A stretch of 64,000 bases of DNA from Stercorarius parasiticus (taxonomy: Eukaryota > Chordata > Aves > Charadriiformes > Stercorariidae): positions 27,971 through 91,970 of the forward strand of contig VWZL01005015.1 in the NCBI GenBank assembly GCA_013396915.1, in the 5' to 3' direction. This document shows positions 22,925 through 36,415 of the stretch, piece by piece. The notes under the pieces were generated by a model. It was not told the origin of the DNA. It saw only the letters and a program-made list of their open reading frames with translations, and ran no database searches. The number at the start of each line of letters is the position of its first letter. Within the stretch, counting starts at the first letter, position 1. Position numbers and translations under genes: made by a program.

Positions 22925-24392
22925 TCCTCTAATGTGGCCATGAAAAAGAACAGGAGAGATACAGGGGATGTTACAGGGAGTTACTGAATGCCTTCTTTGC
23001 TTCCGTCTTTACTGCTCGGGCCAGCCCTCAGGAGTCCCAGACTTTGGAGAAAGTAACAGGGGAAGTCTGGACAAAGGAAGACTTGGTTGAGGAGGATCAA
23101 GCGAGAGATCAGTTGAGTAAACTGGATATCCACAAGTCCATGGGCCCTGATGGGATGCACCCGAGAGTGCTGAGGGAGCTGGCGGAAGTCATTGCTGAGC
23201 CGCTCTCCGTCATCTTTGAAACATGCTGGAGAACAGGCGAGGTGCCAGAGGACTGGAGGAAAGCCAGTGTCACTCCAGTCTTCAAAAAGGGCAAGAACGA
23301 GGACGCAGAAAACTACAGGCCAGTCAGCCTCACCTCCATCCCTGGAAAGATGATGGAACATCTTGTTCTGGGCATCATCTCAAAGCATGTGGAGGAAAAG
23401 AAAGTTATCAGGAGTAGTCAACATGGATTCACCAAGGGAAAATCATGTCTGACTAATCTGATAGCCTTCTATGATGGCATGACTGGATGGACAGATGAGA
23501 CAAGGGCAGTGGATGTTGTCTACCTTGACTTCAGCAAGGCTTTTGACATGGTCTCCCACAGCATCCTCATAAGGAAGCTTAGGAAGTGTGGGTTAGATGA
23601 AATGGACAGTGGGGTGGACTGAAAACTGGTTGAAAGATAGAGCTCAGAGGGTTGTGATTAGGGGCACAGAGTCTAGTTGGAGGTCAGTAACAAGTGGTGA
23701 GCAGCTCTGTAGAAAGAGACCTGGGAGTCCTGGTGGACAACAGGATGACCATGAGCCAGCAATGTGCCCTTGTGGCCAAGAAGGCCAATGGCACCCTGGG
23801 GTGCATCAAGAAGGGTGTGGCCAGCAGGTCGAGGGAGGTCATCCTCCCCCTCTGCTCTGCCCTGGTGAGGCCACATCTGGAGTAACTGTGTCCAGTTCTG
23901 GGCTCCCCGGTTCAAGAAGGACAGGGAACTGCTGGAGAGGGTACAGGAAAGGGCTACAAAGATGATTAAAGGACTGGAACACCTCTCTTATGAAGAAAGG
24001 CTGAAGGAATTGGGTCTTTTCAGTCTGGAAAAAAGACGACTGAGGGGGGATCTTATCAATGCTTATAAATACTTAAAGGGTGGGTGTCAGGAGGATGGGG
24101 CCAGGCTCTTTTCAGTGGTGCCCAGTGACAGGACAAGCGGTAACGGGCACAAACTTGAGCACAGGAAGTTCCACCTAAACATGAGGAGCAACTTCTTTAC
24201 TTTGAGGGTGACAGAGCACTGGCACAGGCTGCCCAGAGAGGTGGTGGAGTCTCCGTCTCTGGAGACATTCAAAACCTGCCTGGACACGCTCCCGTGCAGC
24301 CTGCTCTAGGTGACCCTGCTTTGGCAGTGGGGTTGCACTAGATGATCTCCAGACGTCCCTTCCAACCCTTATCTTTCTGTGATTCTGTGAAT
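22925..24392 (+). mobile_element. CR1 LINE copy, 5'-truncated and internally deleted
   Basis: Plus-strand frames give reverse-transcriptase sequence typical of chicken-repeat-1: GPDGMHPRVLRELA, NYRPVSLTS and the YLDFSKAFD catalytic segment (frame 23044-23622). It then gives C-terminal parts, [12 protein letters not shown] (23694-23885) and [16 protein letters not shown] (23962-24309). Between SSWRSVTSG and SSVERDLG the segment with the second catalytic aspartates is absent, and frames shift at least twice, so the copy is dead. The 3' end has the CR1 tail, ending in two ttctgtga units. Confidence 0.93.
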
Positions 24393-24439
24393 ATGGACCT
24401 ATTAATGCCACAAAATAAATTCCATGTATAATTCTGGTC

Positions 24440-24795
24440 ACCTATACTTGGGGGGAAAAAAAACCCAGGTTAACCTCTGTAAAACAGATTTAGAACACAG
24501 CTACAAAGATGATCAGAGGACATGGAGGTGGTCTCATGATGGCAATTTAAAGAATTGGCTCTTTACTCCATGCAAGGACGGCTGTCTTCTATAAACACAG
24601 CAGGAGATTAGCATCAAAAGAGGGAAAATAAGAATGTGTAAATGTCTAGCAAATGTTGGAACAAGAGTAGATGGCCATAATTAGCTCAAAAAATTAGAGA
24701 AGAATGTTACCATCGCAGCAGTGAGTTTCTGGAATAGTCTTCCAAACACAAAAATCCCATTTAGTTTTCCCAGGTAGTCTGGTCTATTATGAAAT
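24440..24795 (+). mobile_element. Possible older CR1-like fragment
   Basis: The words gctacaaagatgatcagagg, gcaggagatta and gtgagtttctggaatagtct follow the order seen in LINE CR1/L3 3' regions, but they are strongly diverged. It abuts the younger CR1. Confidence 0.3.
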
Positions 24796-27630
24796 ATACA
24801 TGACATGGTTGTTTGTGACAGCTGAGACTGGACTTTGTGATCCAACATATGCTTTCCCGGCTAGTGTTTCAATTCAAGTTATATACTTTGAATTATTAAC
24901 AGTTATAAAACTATGCAGAAGTATGATATGTCTGGCTGTCCTATTTCACATCTACGATTTAATACTTTCAAAATATTTTCTATTAAAGAATTAACAGAAC
25001 CTCTGTTTATTTGAAGATCATGCTTAAAAGCCTCTTAGAAAAGCTTCATTCTGATACTTGTATTGCTTTCTGAAGGAAATGTAAGCAGCAGCAGAGCAAT
25101 GGCCAGAAGGCTCCAGGCATATTAACCATATTCCATTTGTTCCAGTGCCTATGTCTCCACAGTTGCCTGGTATTTGGTATTTGTGGTTCAAATACCATTT
25201 ATAAGGCTTCTGGAAAGATGTCTTCTTTTTTAAAGATACGTGCTTTAGCAGAAAAAATAATGACCACTTTGTCATAACTATAACAAAAGTGCATCTCCCC
25301 TATCTATGACTTTGAAAATGGTTTCATAAAAGGGTAACCAGCATTACTGAAGATGCGGGGAGGGAATGCCTCACTTTTGGAACTGAATGCATTCATTTAT
25401 AAGGGACACAGTGGACATTGATTTGCCAGAATCTCATGCAAAACCAAGGGCTGAATAACTGGTATTAAAAGATCACATGCCTCCTTTTTGAAGATTTTGA
25501 TTAAATTCCAATGAAGTTTTTACATTCTGACATTATAGTTGAATTTCTCCCTTTTAATGCAGCTGTTGTATAGTATTCAACAGCTGCACATTGCACCTCA
25601 GAAAACAGTGCACATTGATGGAAATGGAAATGATTACTGGGGTTTGAGAATGCACAGAAGTGCTGGATACTCCTGTAAAACAACCCTACTCTGCAATTAA
25701 TAATATTATGAAACCGTAGGTTTGAAAACTGTGCTTACAATGATACTAGATGAAGCTGAAAGTTAAATACCAACACTCAAATCAGGTGCTGTGGAGCAGG
25801 GTTGAGAGAAAAATGCCCTTGTCCTAATTGAGTTCTAGTTCTTACATTCTTTTCTCTGTCTTTCTTGGCTATACTGAAGGATAAATTTCTTCAGATTGAC
25901 AGAGAAGGCTTTACTCAGTTCTGCACAGATGCAAAAATTTCCTGTCTGCAATGTTTTCAAGCTTGCAGGAAGGGGAACAACTGTATAGCACCCACTGGCA
26001 ATGACATCTTTGCTCGTGCTGCTAAAGAAATCTAAAGCCAAAAGTACTTTACTAATCTGTACTGAACAAGATTCACATTTCCAATAGTTATGACAATAAA
26101 CAATGTTCATGTTTCAGGCCCAGGGAAAGGCAGTTTAAGGAGTCTCAAAATACCATTTAAAAGGCTCATCACCATTTAAAAGGCTGAACTACAGCTGTAT
26201 GAAACCAAGTACAAATATAGAGCAGAATAAAGGCAGAATGTGACCGTCTGCTAGACCATCCAGAATCCTGCTGGACACACATTCAACTATACTGTGGACA
26301 TTGCACGAGTCTGCCTTCCCATGCTGAGTTCTCAAATGCCAGCGCTCATACATGTCCCTAGCCAAGACGTGGGCATCGCTGTCACTGATGTGTTTCTGAA
26401 TGACAGGGATGGTTGTGATTATACTGCAAATTTAAAGCTATGGATGGGCAGCGTGTCCAGAGCTCTGCTTTCCCTCTCTGAATGAGCCCTAATTGGGACT
26501 CTCCAGATTCTGAACCCCTCAGGCACCCAGTACAGCCTTCATGGAGATGTATAGGCTCCAGAGAAGACATGCATCTGGTCTGAATTTTTTGTGACTGATT
26601 CCAGGTGGCTACTTATATCACATAGGTTTTGTGGAGTGCTTTGTAAGGATGCTTAGTTCCTGCTGTTGGCTATGTAAGGGAACATAGAAATCCAATTAAT
26701 TTCTTGGGACCAAGCACTTCATATTTCTGTGTTGCATAAATTGGAAGCACCTACAAGTTATTTTAGATTTCACCTGTAAAGCCTAAAAAAGGGTTTCTAA
26801 TATATTTTTCCTAAATTTCTCTCTTAAACAAACCTTCTCCTAATGACCCTTTGTATTACTTCCTTTGACTAGCTGTCAATGTGTGATGATGAATGAAACC
26901 ACTTCTCTACCCCATGGAAATACGCTCCTCAGTCTGAAAGACTTAAGTAATTTTTGAAAAAGAAAAATCATGACACCCCAGATTCTTGAAAATGGGTTAG
27001 ACGCTTCTCCATCAAAGTATTTATGCACTTAACTCCTACTAATTTTACAGAACAGAGCCTGAAACTCATTTTAGAACTCTCAAGATCTAAACTGACAAGA
27101 AAAGCCAAGACAAAAAGAAGAAAGCAGCATTATACCTACTTTACAGATGGGGAACCAAGACAGAGAATGATCAAGTACTTTGCTCAGATTCATACTAGAA
27201 ATATAAGAAAAGCTAAAAACTGATCCTACTGGGTTTTTACTTCCTTTTCTTTTCTGAATGCCGCCTCTACTGCCTTTGTTTTCGCAAGAAAACATGATTT
27301 AGCTAGCAATAGCAATCTTCCTCTATCAGTCGCACAGCTCCCGCATATTCTATTTTCTTCCCTGGTGGTCTGTACTTTTAGCCATAATTTCAAGATTATT
27401 ATTTTTACAGCAGTCTTTTACAGACAATAAAAGCGTAAGCTGAAAAGGATAAAATTTTACAGTTTCAAAGTTAGAATTTACATTAGAACTTGAAAATTGC
27501 TCTTGAAATATGACGGATGTTCATCTCTACCAACTACCAAGCCCAACTCCACAGTCATTATGTTGCTATAATAATTTTAAATATTATTTTTATATAGCAT
27601 GGTCATGAAGTATGAAGTCCAGTTTCCTAC
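24796..27630. other. Non-coding AT-rich stretch within the PRLR 5' intron
   Basis: No exon, repeat or RNA gene that I can support. Open frames reach at most 91 codons and show no family features. Confidence 0.6.
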
Positions 27631-27699
27631 CTAAAGCATTCATGTGTACGAGGAAGATTTTTATTCCTTTCTTTCATGAATGTCAGATCACTTGATAAT
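27631..27699 (-). other. PRLR: Probable 5' non-coding exon of PRLR
   Basis: On the minus strand a pyrimidine tract ending TCTCTTGCAG precedes a 69-nt segment that is followed by the donor GTAGGAAAC. The segment is in the right place and orientation to be a 5' UTR exon spliced to the signal-peptide exon about 6.8 kb downstream. It contains three ATGs, at 27677-27675, 27643-27641 and 27639-27637, one in each frame. The second is in frame with the main PRLR start and no stop intervenes. Splice-site quality and position are seen; membership of the PRLR transcript is inferred. Confidence 0.6.
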
Positions 27700-27989
27700 C
27701 TGCAAGAGAAAAAAATTACAGGATTAGTATATTACTGGAAGTATCACTATTTTATTCCTAAAACATAAGCAGCAAAAAAAAAAAAAAAATCACTTTTTGT
27801 ATTAGCTGATTCAGATACTGACACTCTAAGTCAATATATTTAAACATTGACAGCAATAGCGACTATGGTAAAATACCACTCTTTCCTTTCCCTGTTTCAG
27901 TAAACGCACAAAATTTTGCAGCAATTTAGGATGCAGTTTAGATCTACCAGTAGACTGTGCTAGGCTATGCAATTAAAGGCTAATCACCA

Positions 27990-28570
27990 TCTACACAAAG
28001 GCCGGGACAGGATCAGATAAAAATCGATGGAGTTTTAGGGAGGAGCTCTAGCAGCCTAATCGGTGAAAATGGGGCGCAGGCAATCGGCTACGCCCAAGAC
28101 TACCAAAGCACTGTCAGACCATTGTCCCTTGTGTGGAAGCCATAAGGAGAAGCCTACCAAACAAATCCTCTTCCCCATATGGCTCACAGACTGAAGGAGG
28201 CATAGCACTTGCTAAGGGATGAAGCAGGGAAAGAATCTGAGGGCGAAAGGAAGGGATCAAAGTGAACTGGGGAGAAACAAGCATGGGAAAGTAAGGTGAA
28301 AAGGGTAATAAAGGGGTCAGTTATGTGTGAACTGGTGGCTTGTCTGGCTGAGATGTGTGTCTGATCACTGCAGTCTACCCTATATTCTCACTGAGTCCTA
28401 TTTCTAACTATTTTCTGTCTGGGTGTGCTCTGATCTGAGTGGGGACATTTGGCGTCAGTGAGGAGTGGGACTGCAACCCTTCGGGCTCATACGCAACTCC
28501 CCCACAACTGGGGAGACCGAAGGATCTGGGGCCAGCTACTGGGTCAACGTAGCATCTAAGACCCGCTGCT
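27990..28570 (+). mobile_element. Possible retroelement remnant (LTR end plus leader)
   Basis: A GC-richer island with a plus-strand AATAAA near 28307 and an R/U5-like stretch, followed by gacatttggcgtcagtgagg, which resembles a TGG-initiated primer-binding region. Just upstream a 41-residue frame (28069-28194) starts MGRRQSATPK and contains CPLCGSH. The order of these pieces does not match one intact element. Family not identified. Confidence 0.35.
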
Positions 28571-31500
28571 AGAGCAATCAGGTTTTCTTGTGCAAATGCA
28601 CACACATACATGTAATTGTATATGTTACATCTTTGTTGATGTATGTGGCCTCTGTGTGTGTTTATTGTGTCCGTGTGCTCACCCATCAGGAGCTGCTCAG
28701 CTTTGCTACTGGCAGAACCTGAGGATATGGACCTACAGCAGCCTCACATCTATGGGGCTACCTGACTCAGCTGCCTTTAACAGACTGAAATGAAATGTTT
28801 TACCAAAAAAATCTCACTATGTTAACTAACTGTTCTTTGTCATCCCATCTGAATGCACTATGCCTTGAAGAAATAATTTAGATGAGCTTCAGTGGGTAAC
28901 TTACCTGCCGAAGGAATGAAACCTATTTATACGTTAAATTATTAACTTTGAAATTACTAACTTCATCATGCTATTTCTTACAAAGTCGTCTATCTTTAAA
29001 CAGTTTGAAACAAAGTAGAATATTTTTACAACTAACATTAAGAACGGTCTATATTGCCTGGAGACCAGGTAGGAAGCTGTATTACACAGTTACCAAGGTA
29101 TTCTTTTGTTTGGCTCCATTTCAGTAAAGCTAATGAGAACAATAAAAATGCCGTGAAATTATTTGGCATTATGCCGTTACAGAGGATTAGATTTAATTGA
29201 GGGCGATAAATGGTTTCTTTGTTGTATGCATATATATAATGGCACAGATAACATACAACTGAATACAGCAGAAAGCATGTTTGCAGTGAACTTACTCAAC
29301 CATGACATAAGGTGAAATGTTGTTTGAAGATGGAGCTCAGTAACTGCTTCCTGCTTTAGAAAGGACAGAAATCTGGTTGTCAGTGTGCACACTGGGAACA
29401 CAGTTTGTCTTAAGATTGGCTAAGTAGAAGAATTCTCCCAAAATACAAGATGCCGTATAGATCTAGATCACTTCACAGAGACATACAAAAAATTATGCAA
29501 TTGTGCCACATTTCAAAGGACACCTAGTTCTAAGAGAAAATGTATGGTTATGAGCACTAAATAAAAATAAACCTTCCTCTACTTTTACTGATTTCTACTA
29601 TTTGCTACTACATCAAAATAAACAGTTCTATCCTACCAGCAAATTTTATTCTGCTTTCATGACTGCTTTCATCACAAAGTGATATCATGAACTGGTGATG
29701 CATCCTTACATAATATGACTGACATAAAATGTGTTTTTTACCAAAGCTACAATAGCGCCATAAGCACTGGCTTGTTCATATCAGTGATTGGAAAGGATCA
29801 TCATAGAATTGATCTCGCCTCCTGCATTAACCAGGAGAATGACTCTCACTCAAGTACTTCTACATCAATTAATCATTTTTCAAATCATATTCGTTATGAT
29901 AGTCCTGAGAACAAAGGTAGAATCCCACTGTCTTAGGTACTATACAAAGAAGAGTTTCTGCTTTTAAGAACTGAAAATATAAAAAACCCAATTAATAATA
30001 CAAAGTGGAAGAAGGGGATAAAACAAGCAGGTCAAAACTTGAATATTTAGTTTGAAACTAAAGACTATTTTCATCACGAAATATTTTCAAAATATCCCAT
30101 AAACTGGAAACTACATATGAAGAATCAGTTTTTGAAAATTCACTTCAGAATGTCATTTCAGAATGTCACAAATTCTTCTTCAACTAAACCCAATGCATGC
30201 AAATTTTCAAAATTCCAAAACGAACAAATATCACCAACTAACAACATAAAGCATTTTGAGATTTTCCAGTAGAACATTTTCTGAAATCTAAGCAAATAAT
30301 TACAGTTTTATTATAATTTTTTTTCAATGAAAACATGTTGTGATGAAAAATTTCTCATAATCTTTCATTATACAAAGAACTTCAATGAGCAATGCAAGGG
30401 CACGAAATGTCTTGCTATTTTGACATTTCTGGGGGAAGATGCTGGTGTAGAGGTGAGGATGTTTGTTGTGAAGGGACTAAAATGACTAAAACTTTACAGG
30501 AAGCAAAGGAACAGGACTTTGAAAGTAGCAAAGGGAACGCAGTAGCAGACAAAAGTGTGAAAGGTTTATGGAGTGCATCTGAGGTAAAGAGACAATGAGG
30601 AAAGACACAGAAGGGGGAAAGAACAAATAATCTGGTGGCCCTGGACACTGGCAGTAAAGGATTGGATAAAACTGTAATTTAGAATGTATTCCAACACCCC
30701 CTTTGAGTTTCAAAGCTCCATCCACTGCCATCCCCAAATAGCCTTTTCTTGGTGAATACAGGCAATGGGGTTGGGGGGAGCAGAAGCATTTTCTGGATCC
30801 TAATGGCAGCAGGCATCCATAAGGTAACGCTGAAGAAAGCTGTGACCTTAGCTCTAGCACGTTTTCTTTATTCCCTCTCACCGAGACAATCCATTTTGAC
30901 TGAGTGTGTCTGGAGTCTCCCTTCAAAGCTTTATGACTGTAACAGAAAGAACCTGTCTGCAAGGGAATAAATGTTCTTGTTCAATCACAAATATGCTCAG
31001 TAATTAACAATATCGGTGGGAGCAGAGAAAACTGTTGGACAAGTAATTGTTTTCTGTTTCAGTGTTCTCTTTTTCTGGAGGTCCTCAGTATGAGGTTGTA
31101 AAAGTAGCTGTTTCTTTGTCTTCTTCTGAGTACCTGTTGTACATTTACACTTGAATTGCTTAAGTGACTGTAGAGTTACTCTATAAAAGAACACAGTTGC
31201 AAAAAATTACTACTCCAATCAAACTGATATAAACACTCAATGACCTATTATTTGCGAACATTAACACTTCTCAAACATATTGCCTGAGCTTCCAACCTGT
31301 TGATAAAGGACCCTTGTGGTTGCGTGGTAAAGGCTGACACTGATGCCACAAGCAAATCAAGTGGCACACGGGTTAGCTAAAGGAGCGAAACAATGTTACC
31401 CTGGTAATCTACAACTGAGGGAAAAATCTCTTACAATTACTTGAGGGAAACTGCTGACAATAATGGGAATAAAGCAATATTTAACCTTCAACCTTTCACT

Positions 31501-34500
31501 TGCCTGAGCTTAAAATAATTAATCTTTCGGCACTTCTAACCCAAAGCATTATACTCCCTTTAATACAGAAATACGTGGATATGCAGAGAAGTATTTTTAT
31601 CATGCCTAGCTCTAATCTTGGTGGCATTTTGTAGATCTCTCCAGTACCTAATTCCCGAGTAGACTCGTGTTGAACACATTTTATAAACAGATTATTTTCT
31701 ACGGGTATTTACATAGGTGGAATTAACCTCTAACGTCAGTAAAAACTACACAGCTTCCTTATGAGGAATGTCTCATTACAGAAAGTCAAATGTTCAAACG
31801 ACTCTGAACTTTCTACATGCCAAACCAGTAACAGTATCAATACCGCTGTATCACAGCCCTGTTAAGCTCCACATAGATGGTCATCTTCCAGCAAAAATAT
31901 CATTATTTAATCACAGTTTTGCAGTGGAAGAATACTGAAGCTCCTAAAAGCTGCAATATGCATTCTGAACTGCGTTCACCCTTTGATCAGGAGTACGACC
32001 TCCCCTTCTTCACGATGAATACATAAACTGAATGAAGTATAGAACTAACCTGATCTATGCCCCATCTTCATGCCAGGCTGCTATTCCTTGGAGTTTCTCA
32101 GTCATGGTGAATTTTGTTCTGTTTTTTTAATTTGTTTTGCAGTATAAGGAAGTGAACCTGAGGTTGCAGACTGTGAGACTTTTATGTACTTGTTTACAGC
32201 ACAAAGACTTACACTGCAGCCTCTGGAGGTTAAAGGTAAATTTATTAATGTATTCATTCATTAACCCATTCATTCATTAACCCACTTGCTCTGTTCCTTA
32301 GAAACTGCAAGGACAGTATTGTGTCTCCTACTGATGAATGCATTTCTAACAGGCAATATTTGCATCTCTGACATAGTAAATAAAATGTGTCTAGAAACTA
32401 CTTGAAGAAATTCTTTTTGCAAAGAGAGAGAAATCTTCATTGTGCAGCAAAGGCAAACAAATGGCTTCACAAATAAAGATTGACTAAATATGGGATATTA
32501 GGTTTTGGACTATGGATAGTGTTTAGTTTCAACATACTAAGGACACAAGAATGCCTCTCCTTTACCTTTGGTGTAACACCAAAAACGCCCAATTAGATGT
32601 AACATGAATGTTTCAGTTCACCCAACTCCTCTGTGGAGTTTGCACGCTTCTTGGTTAAATAATGAAGTTCTAATAGTCCTAAGATTTACTTCTACTAAAC
32701 AGAATTTGGAGAACAAATGACTTCAAGGAAGAAAAATTATATTCTGTACTGAAGCAAAATCTATTTTAACACTTTTCTTCAGTATGTTCCTGTTATTTGG
32801 TGGAAAAAGGCTCAGAATGAAATGAAGGACTTTTGGTTATAGCATGTATCGATGCATCCGGTTACATCTGTTTTTTCTGTAAATGTTCTTCATTCACTGT
32901 GTGTAGCTTCAGTGGCTGTGAAATTTTTCCTTCTTTGCACTCAGTCTCAGATTGAACCTATGGAGTGTACGATAATTATCAAGTTTTATAAGCCTTATCA
33001 TACTAGGTAATGACTTCACCTTGGAACAGTGAAGTCAACACTGGAGCCCTCTGCCTTTGAAATGGCATGCTACTTCAAGATTATAAAACCGCCATCCAGT
33101 TTAGGGGCCAAAGGGGAAGGTATGAAGGTGAGGTATTGGAGTGGCCAATTCAGAACTGCTTGCACGCAAAACCATCTGATTTTCACCTAAAATAAAACTC
33201 TGACCAAAATTCTAAAGTTTCAATAACTGCAGGTAGACAAAGATGGCTTTTTATGCCCAAGCATTGGAAATGTCAGATCTGCATGTTTTAATCAGACAAA
33301 GGCTGTCTCACAAAAATGTCAAAAAAAAAAAGAAAATGAGAAAGTAATAAATCTGAAATATCAATGACATTTCTTTTAGAAGTATTTGATATTTACAAGG
33401 AATCAAAGAGAAGGCATAAGCATCAGGAACCTTCATGCTTGCCCTCTCTATGTTGATTTCATGGTAAATTACAGCAAACTGGTAAATTTTACTAACAGCT
33501 GAAATAATTTTAAGTATGGTAATGTAGATCACTAGAAATCAACCATCAGCCTCCATAATTAACATCAACCCATTTTGGCTTATATCACAGTACAATCAAC
33601 TACAATTAGTAATTTTGTGTAGGCACCCAGTTAGCCAATCATATTTCAAATGGTAAAAACATTAATTTTGTGTTCAATCCACAATATTTCTTCCACAATC
33701 CCTGAAATAAAAACCTTATGCTGACATTTATGAAATGGCAGGAGGAAAAAATGCTGTAACTGTGGGTTTTACTTTAGGTAATAACAAGACAGGCTTTTAA
33801 ATCCTTGCTTACATAAAGCATGACCTTTTCACTTGATATAAAAGTCATTTTTATTGAAACTTGGGTCCACACCTTCAGACATTATTGTTACCTGCATCCT
33901 TTCAAGTTGCCTTTTCAGTGATGCCTTTTATGGTCATATGCCTGCATCTTCTTGGCTGCATGCCGTAGGCAGCAGGATATTTTATGTAATTTAAATAGAA
34001 AAATCATTGAAGAATAGCACAGCCATGTTTTAAATTTATCTTTTAATTTAATCACTGAGTTGCTCCACTGACGGTATGTTGAATATATGATCTGACACTT
34101 CTTAACAGATACTGGCACCAGACTTTCAAATCCAATTCAGATTGTTTGTTTAACTGGGCATGGTAGGAACCTTGAACCAGAATAGTGAGATCTCTGCCTC
34201 TCTTAAGGTCTTCTTCCACTTGAAATCTGCATCCTTCAGAGTGCATGAGAAATAGATCACTACACCTCTGACACGGCTGCCAAAATAACAGTCTTAGGAG
34301 GCTATCACCTGCACACTGAACAAAGCAGCTGTGAAGCAGCTCAAGCACACAAAATCTATTAGGGCTCGAAGAACCATGCAAGCAGGTAAAAAGGGGCACC
34401 TTTCCTTCCTTGTCCCTGGAGTTTTGTCCCAGGTGCAGCTCAGAGAGTGTAGAGGACTCAGCTTGAAAAAGTTGCTATCTGGGTGAAGAACAGGTTTTGA

Positions 34501-35890
34501 GGGTTGCCTCGAGGTAGTCTTTCAAAACAGCACAAGCAGCAATAGGACCTTAAGAAGACAAATTAGTTGCAGACAATATGGATGGGTAATTGAGGCATTC
34601 TGAAGTCTTTAGATGTAAACATACATTTTCAGAATAAGTAGACCAGCTGAGTCATAGAAGTCCATTGGGTTATAAAAACTGTTTTTCTGCTTTTTTTTGC
34701 TTGGATTTCTTCAAACTGGTTTTTACCTCACTTTCAGAGCCCTAGCTACATTTAAACATTTCCCATCTTACTATTCATTTACATAGCTACCTTCTATGAA
34801 GTATGCTGACTAGTACAAAAATTTCTAGCTCTTCGATAATACATATCAATTCTTCTCCGTAGTTAAATGCTGCTGAATAGCACACAGTAAGGACACACTC
34901 AGTTCAACAGCCACCTCTGCAATGTTCCTAAACTGGTTCAGGTGCCTACTGCCAATGAAGCAGCATGCCGATGCAAACCTCATTTCTCCGTTCTGGACTA
35001 CGTTGTGAGCTACTCAGGACAGGCATCCAGAATCAAGACAGATTGAGGGCCACAGGTGTACTGATCTGAACACACAACCACTAACCTCATGTGTGGATAT
35101 GTTACTGCCCTTCAACAGAAGCTCTAAGTGCAGTCAGGATGCCGTGTTATGCTATACAGACAAGAGATAGGCTATGCCCCAGTTGTTGGAAGGTTAAATA
35201 AACACAGTAACATTTAGCCCCTTCTCACAGCCCATTTTGTCTTTGATGTGAAAACCAAATAAAGAGGACAGGTTTTTTAATAGAGATTTCTGGTACATTC
35301 CTCCTCCAGTGGTGCAAAAGAACACTGGTACTGCAAGTTGTTGATGGGCATTTTATTTCAAAATTGACTCCACTATTTATTTCAGTTTCCAACTCTAATT
35401 TAATTGCTCAAATCTTTAACTGCTTAAACAAAATTCATTCTTTGAAAGGTGAAACTGGTACTTGAAAATACTGATCTACGCATAGAAACATATGAAAGGA
35501 AAAGGTCACAGGCTCTTTTTTAGGTCTCAAAAACTCAGATTTGAGTAAGAGTGCTTACTTTTTATACCTGCATATACCTAGAATAGTTTCACAATTATGT
35601 GCATACAGCAGTATACACAAACAGAAAACCTCCAAATCAACAAGTGCACAATAACAACCATGTTGCTATACAAAGTATGACCATTTAGTCTTAGCTTATT
35701 TATTTATTTATTAGCTTAAGCTTACTCTTTTACATTTTAATACTCAGTCTTGAATCACCATGTCCTTCAAATAACTTAAAACATTTAAAAATGTGAACAA
35801 ATGCTGTGATTCCTTTTACAGGATCACATTCTGAGCAGATACATTTGTGAGACTAAATATACAAGTATTTTCTTTAAGCATAGTATAAAA
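28571..35890. other. Long non-coding stretch, no gene seen
   Basis: AT-rich single-copy-looking DNA upstream of PRLR. The longest frame (30486-30962, minus, 158 codons) has no recognisable domain or splice context. I found no convincing first exon, CpG island or RNA gene. Confidence 0.55.
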
Positions 35891-36415
35891 GACCCCACCC
35901 GGAGTACTGCATCCAGCTCTGGAGGCCCCAACATAGAAAGAACATGGATATGTTGGAGCGAATCCAAAGGAGGGCTATGAAGATCATCAGAGGGCTGGAG
36001 CGCCTCTGGTATGAGGGCAGGCTGAGGAAGTTGGGGCTGTTCAGCCTGGAGAAGAGAAGGCTCCAGGGGAGACCTTAGAGCCCCTTCCAGTCCCTAAAGG
36101 GGCTACAGGAAAGATGGGGAGGGCCTCTTTATCAAGGAGTGTAGCAATAGGATGAGGGGAAATGGTTTAAAACTGAAAGAAGGGAGATTCAGATTAAATA
36201 TTAGGAAAAAATTTTTTACTGTGAGGGTGGTGAGACACTGGAACAGGTTGCCCAGAGAAGCTGTGGATGCCCCATCCCTGGAAGTGTTCAAGGCCAGGCT
36301 GGATGAGCCTTTGAGCAGCCTGGTCTAGTGGGAGGTGTCCCTGCCCATGGCAGGGGGGTTGGAACTAGATGACCTTTAAGATTCCTTCCCACCCAATCCC
36401 AACCAAGCTCTGTTA
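35891..36415 (+). mobile_element. CR1 LINE 3' fragment
   Basis: Contains the CR1 3' coding and UTR words in order: tactgcatccagctctgg, aggagggctatgaagatcat, aggctgaggaagttggggc, ggaacaggttgcccagaga and ggaactagatgacctttaag. Stops and a small deletion (near 36075) make it non-functional. Confidence 0.9.

Noticed and set aside
23044..24309. Reverse-transcriptase frames as a host gene or bacterial-type retroelement system
   Set aside because: Sequence and 3' tail are CR1 LINE; the copy is truncated, frameshifted and lacks the second catalytic segment.
30486..30962. 158-codon minus-strand open frame
   Set aside because: Random-looking composition, another frame overlaps it on the plus strand, and no exon signals fit.
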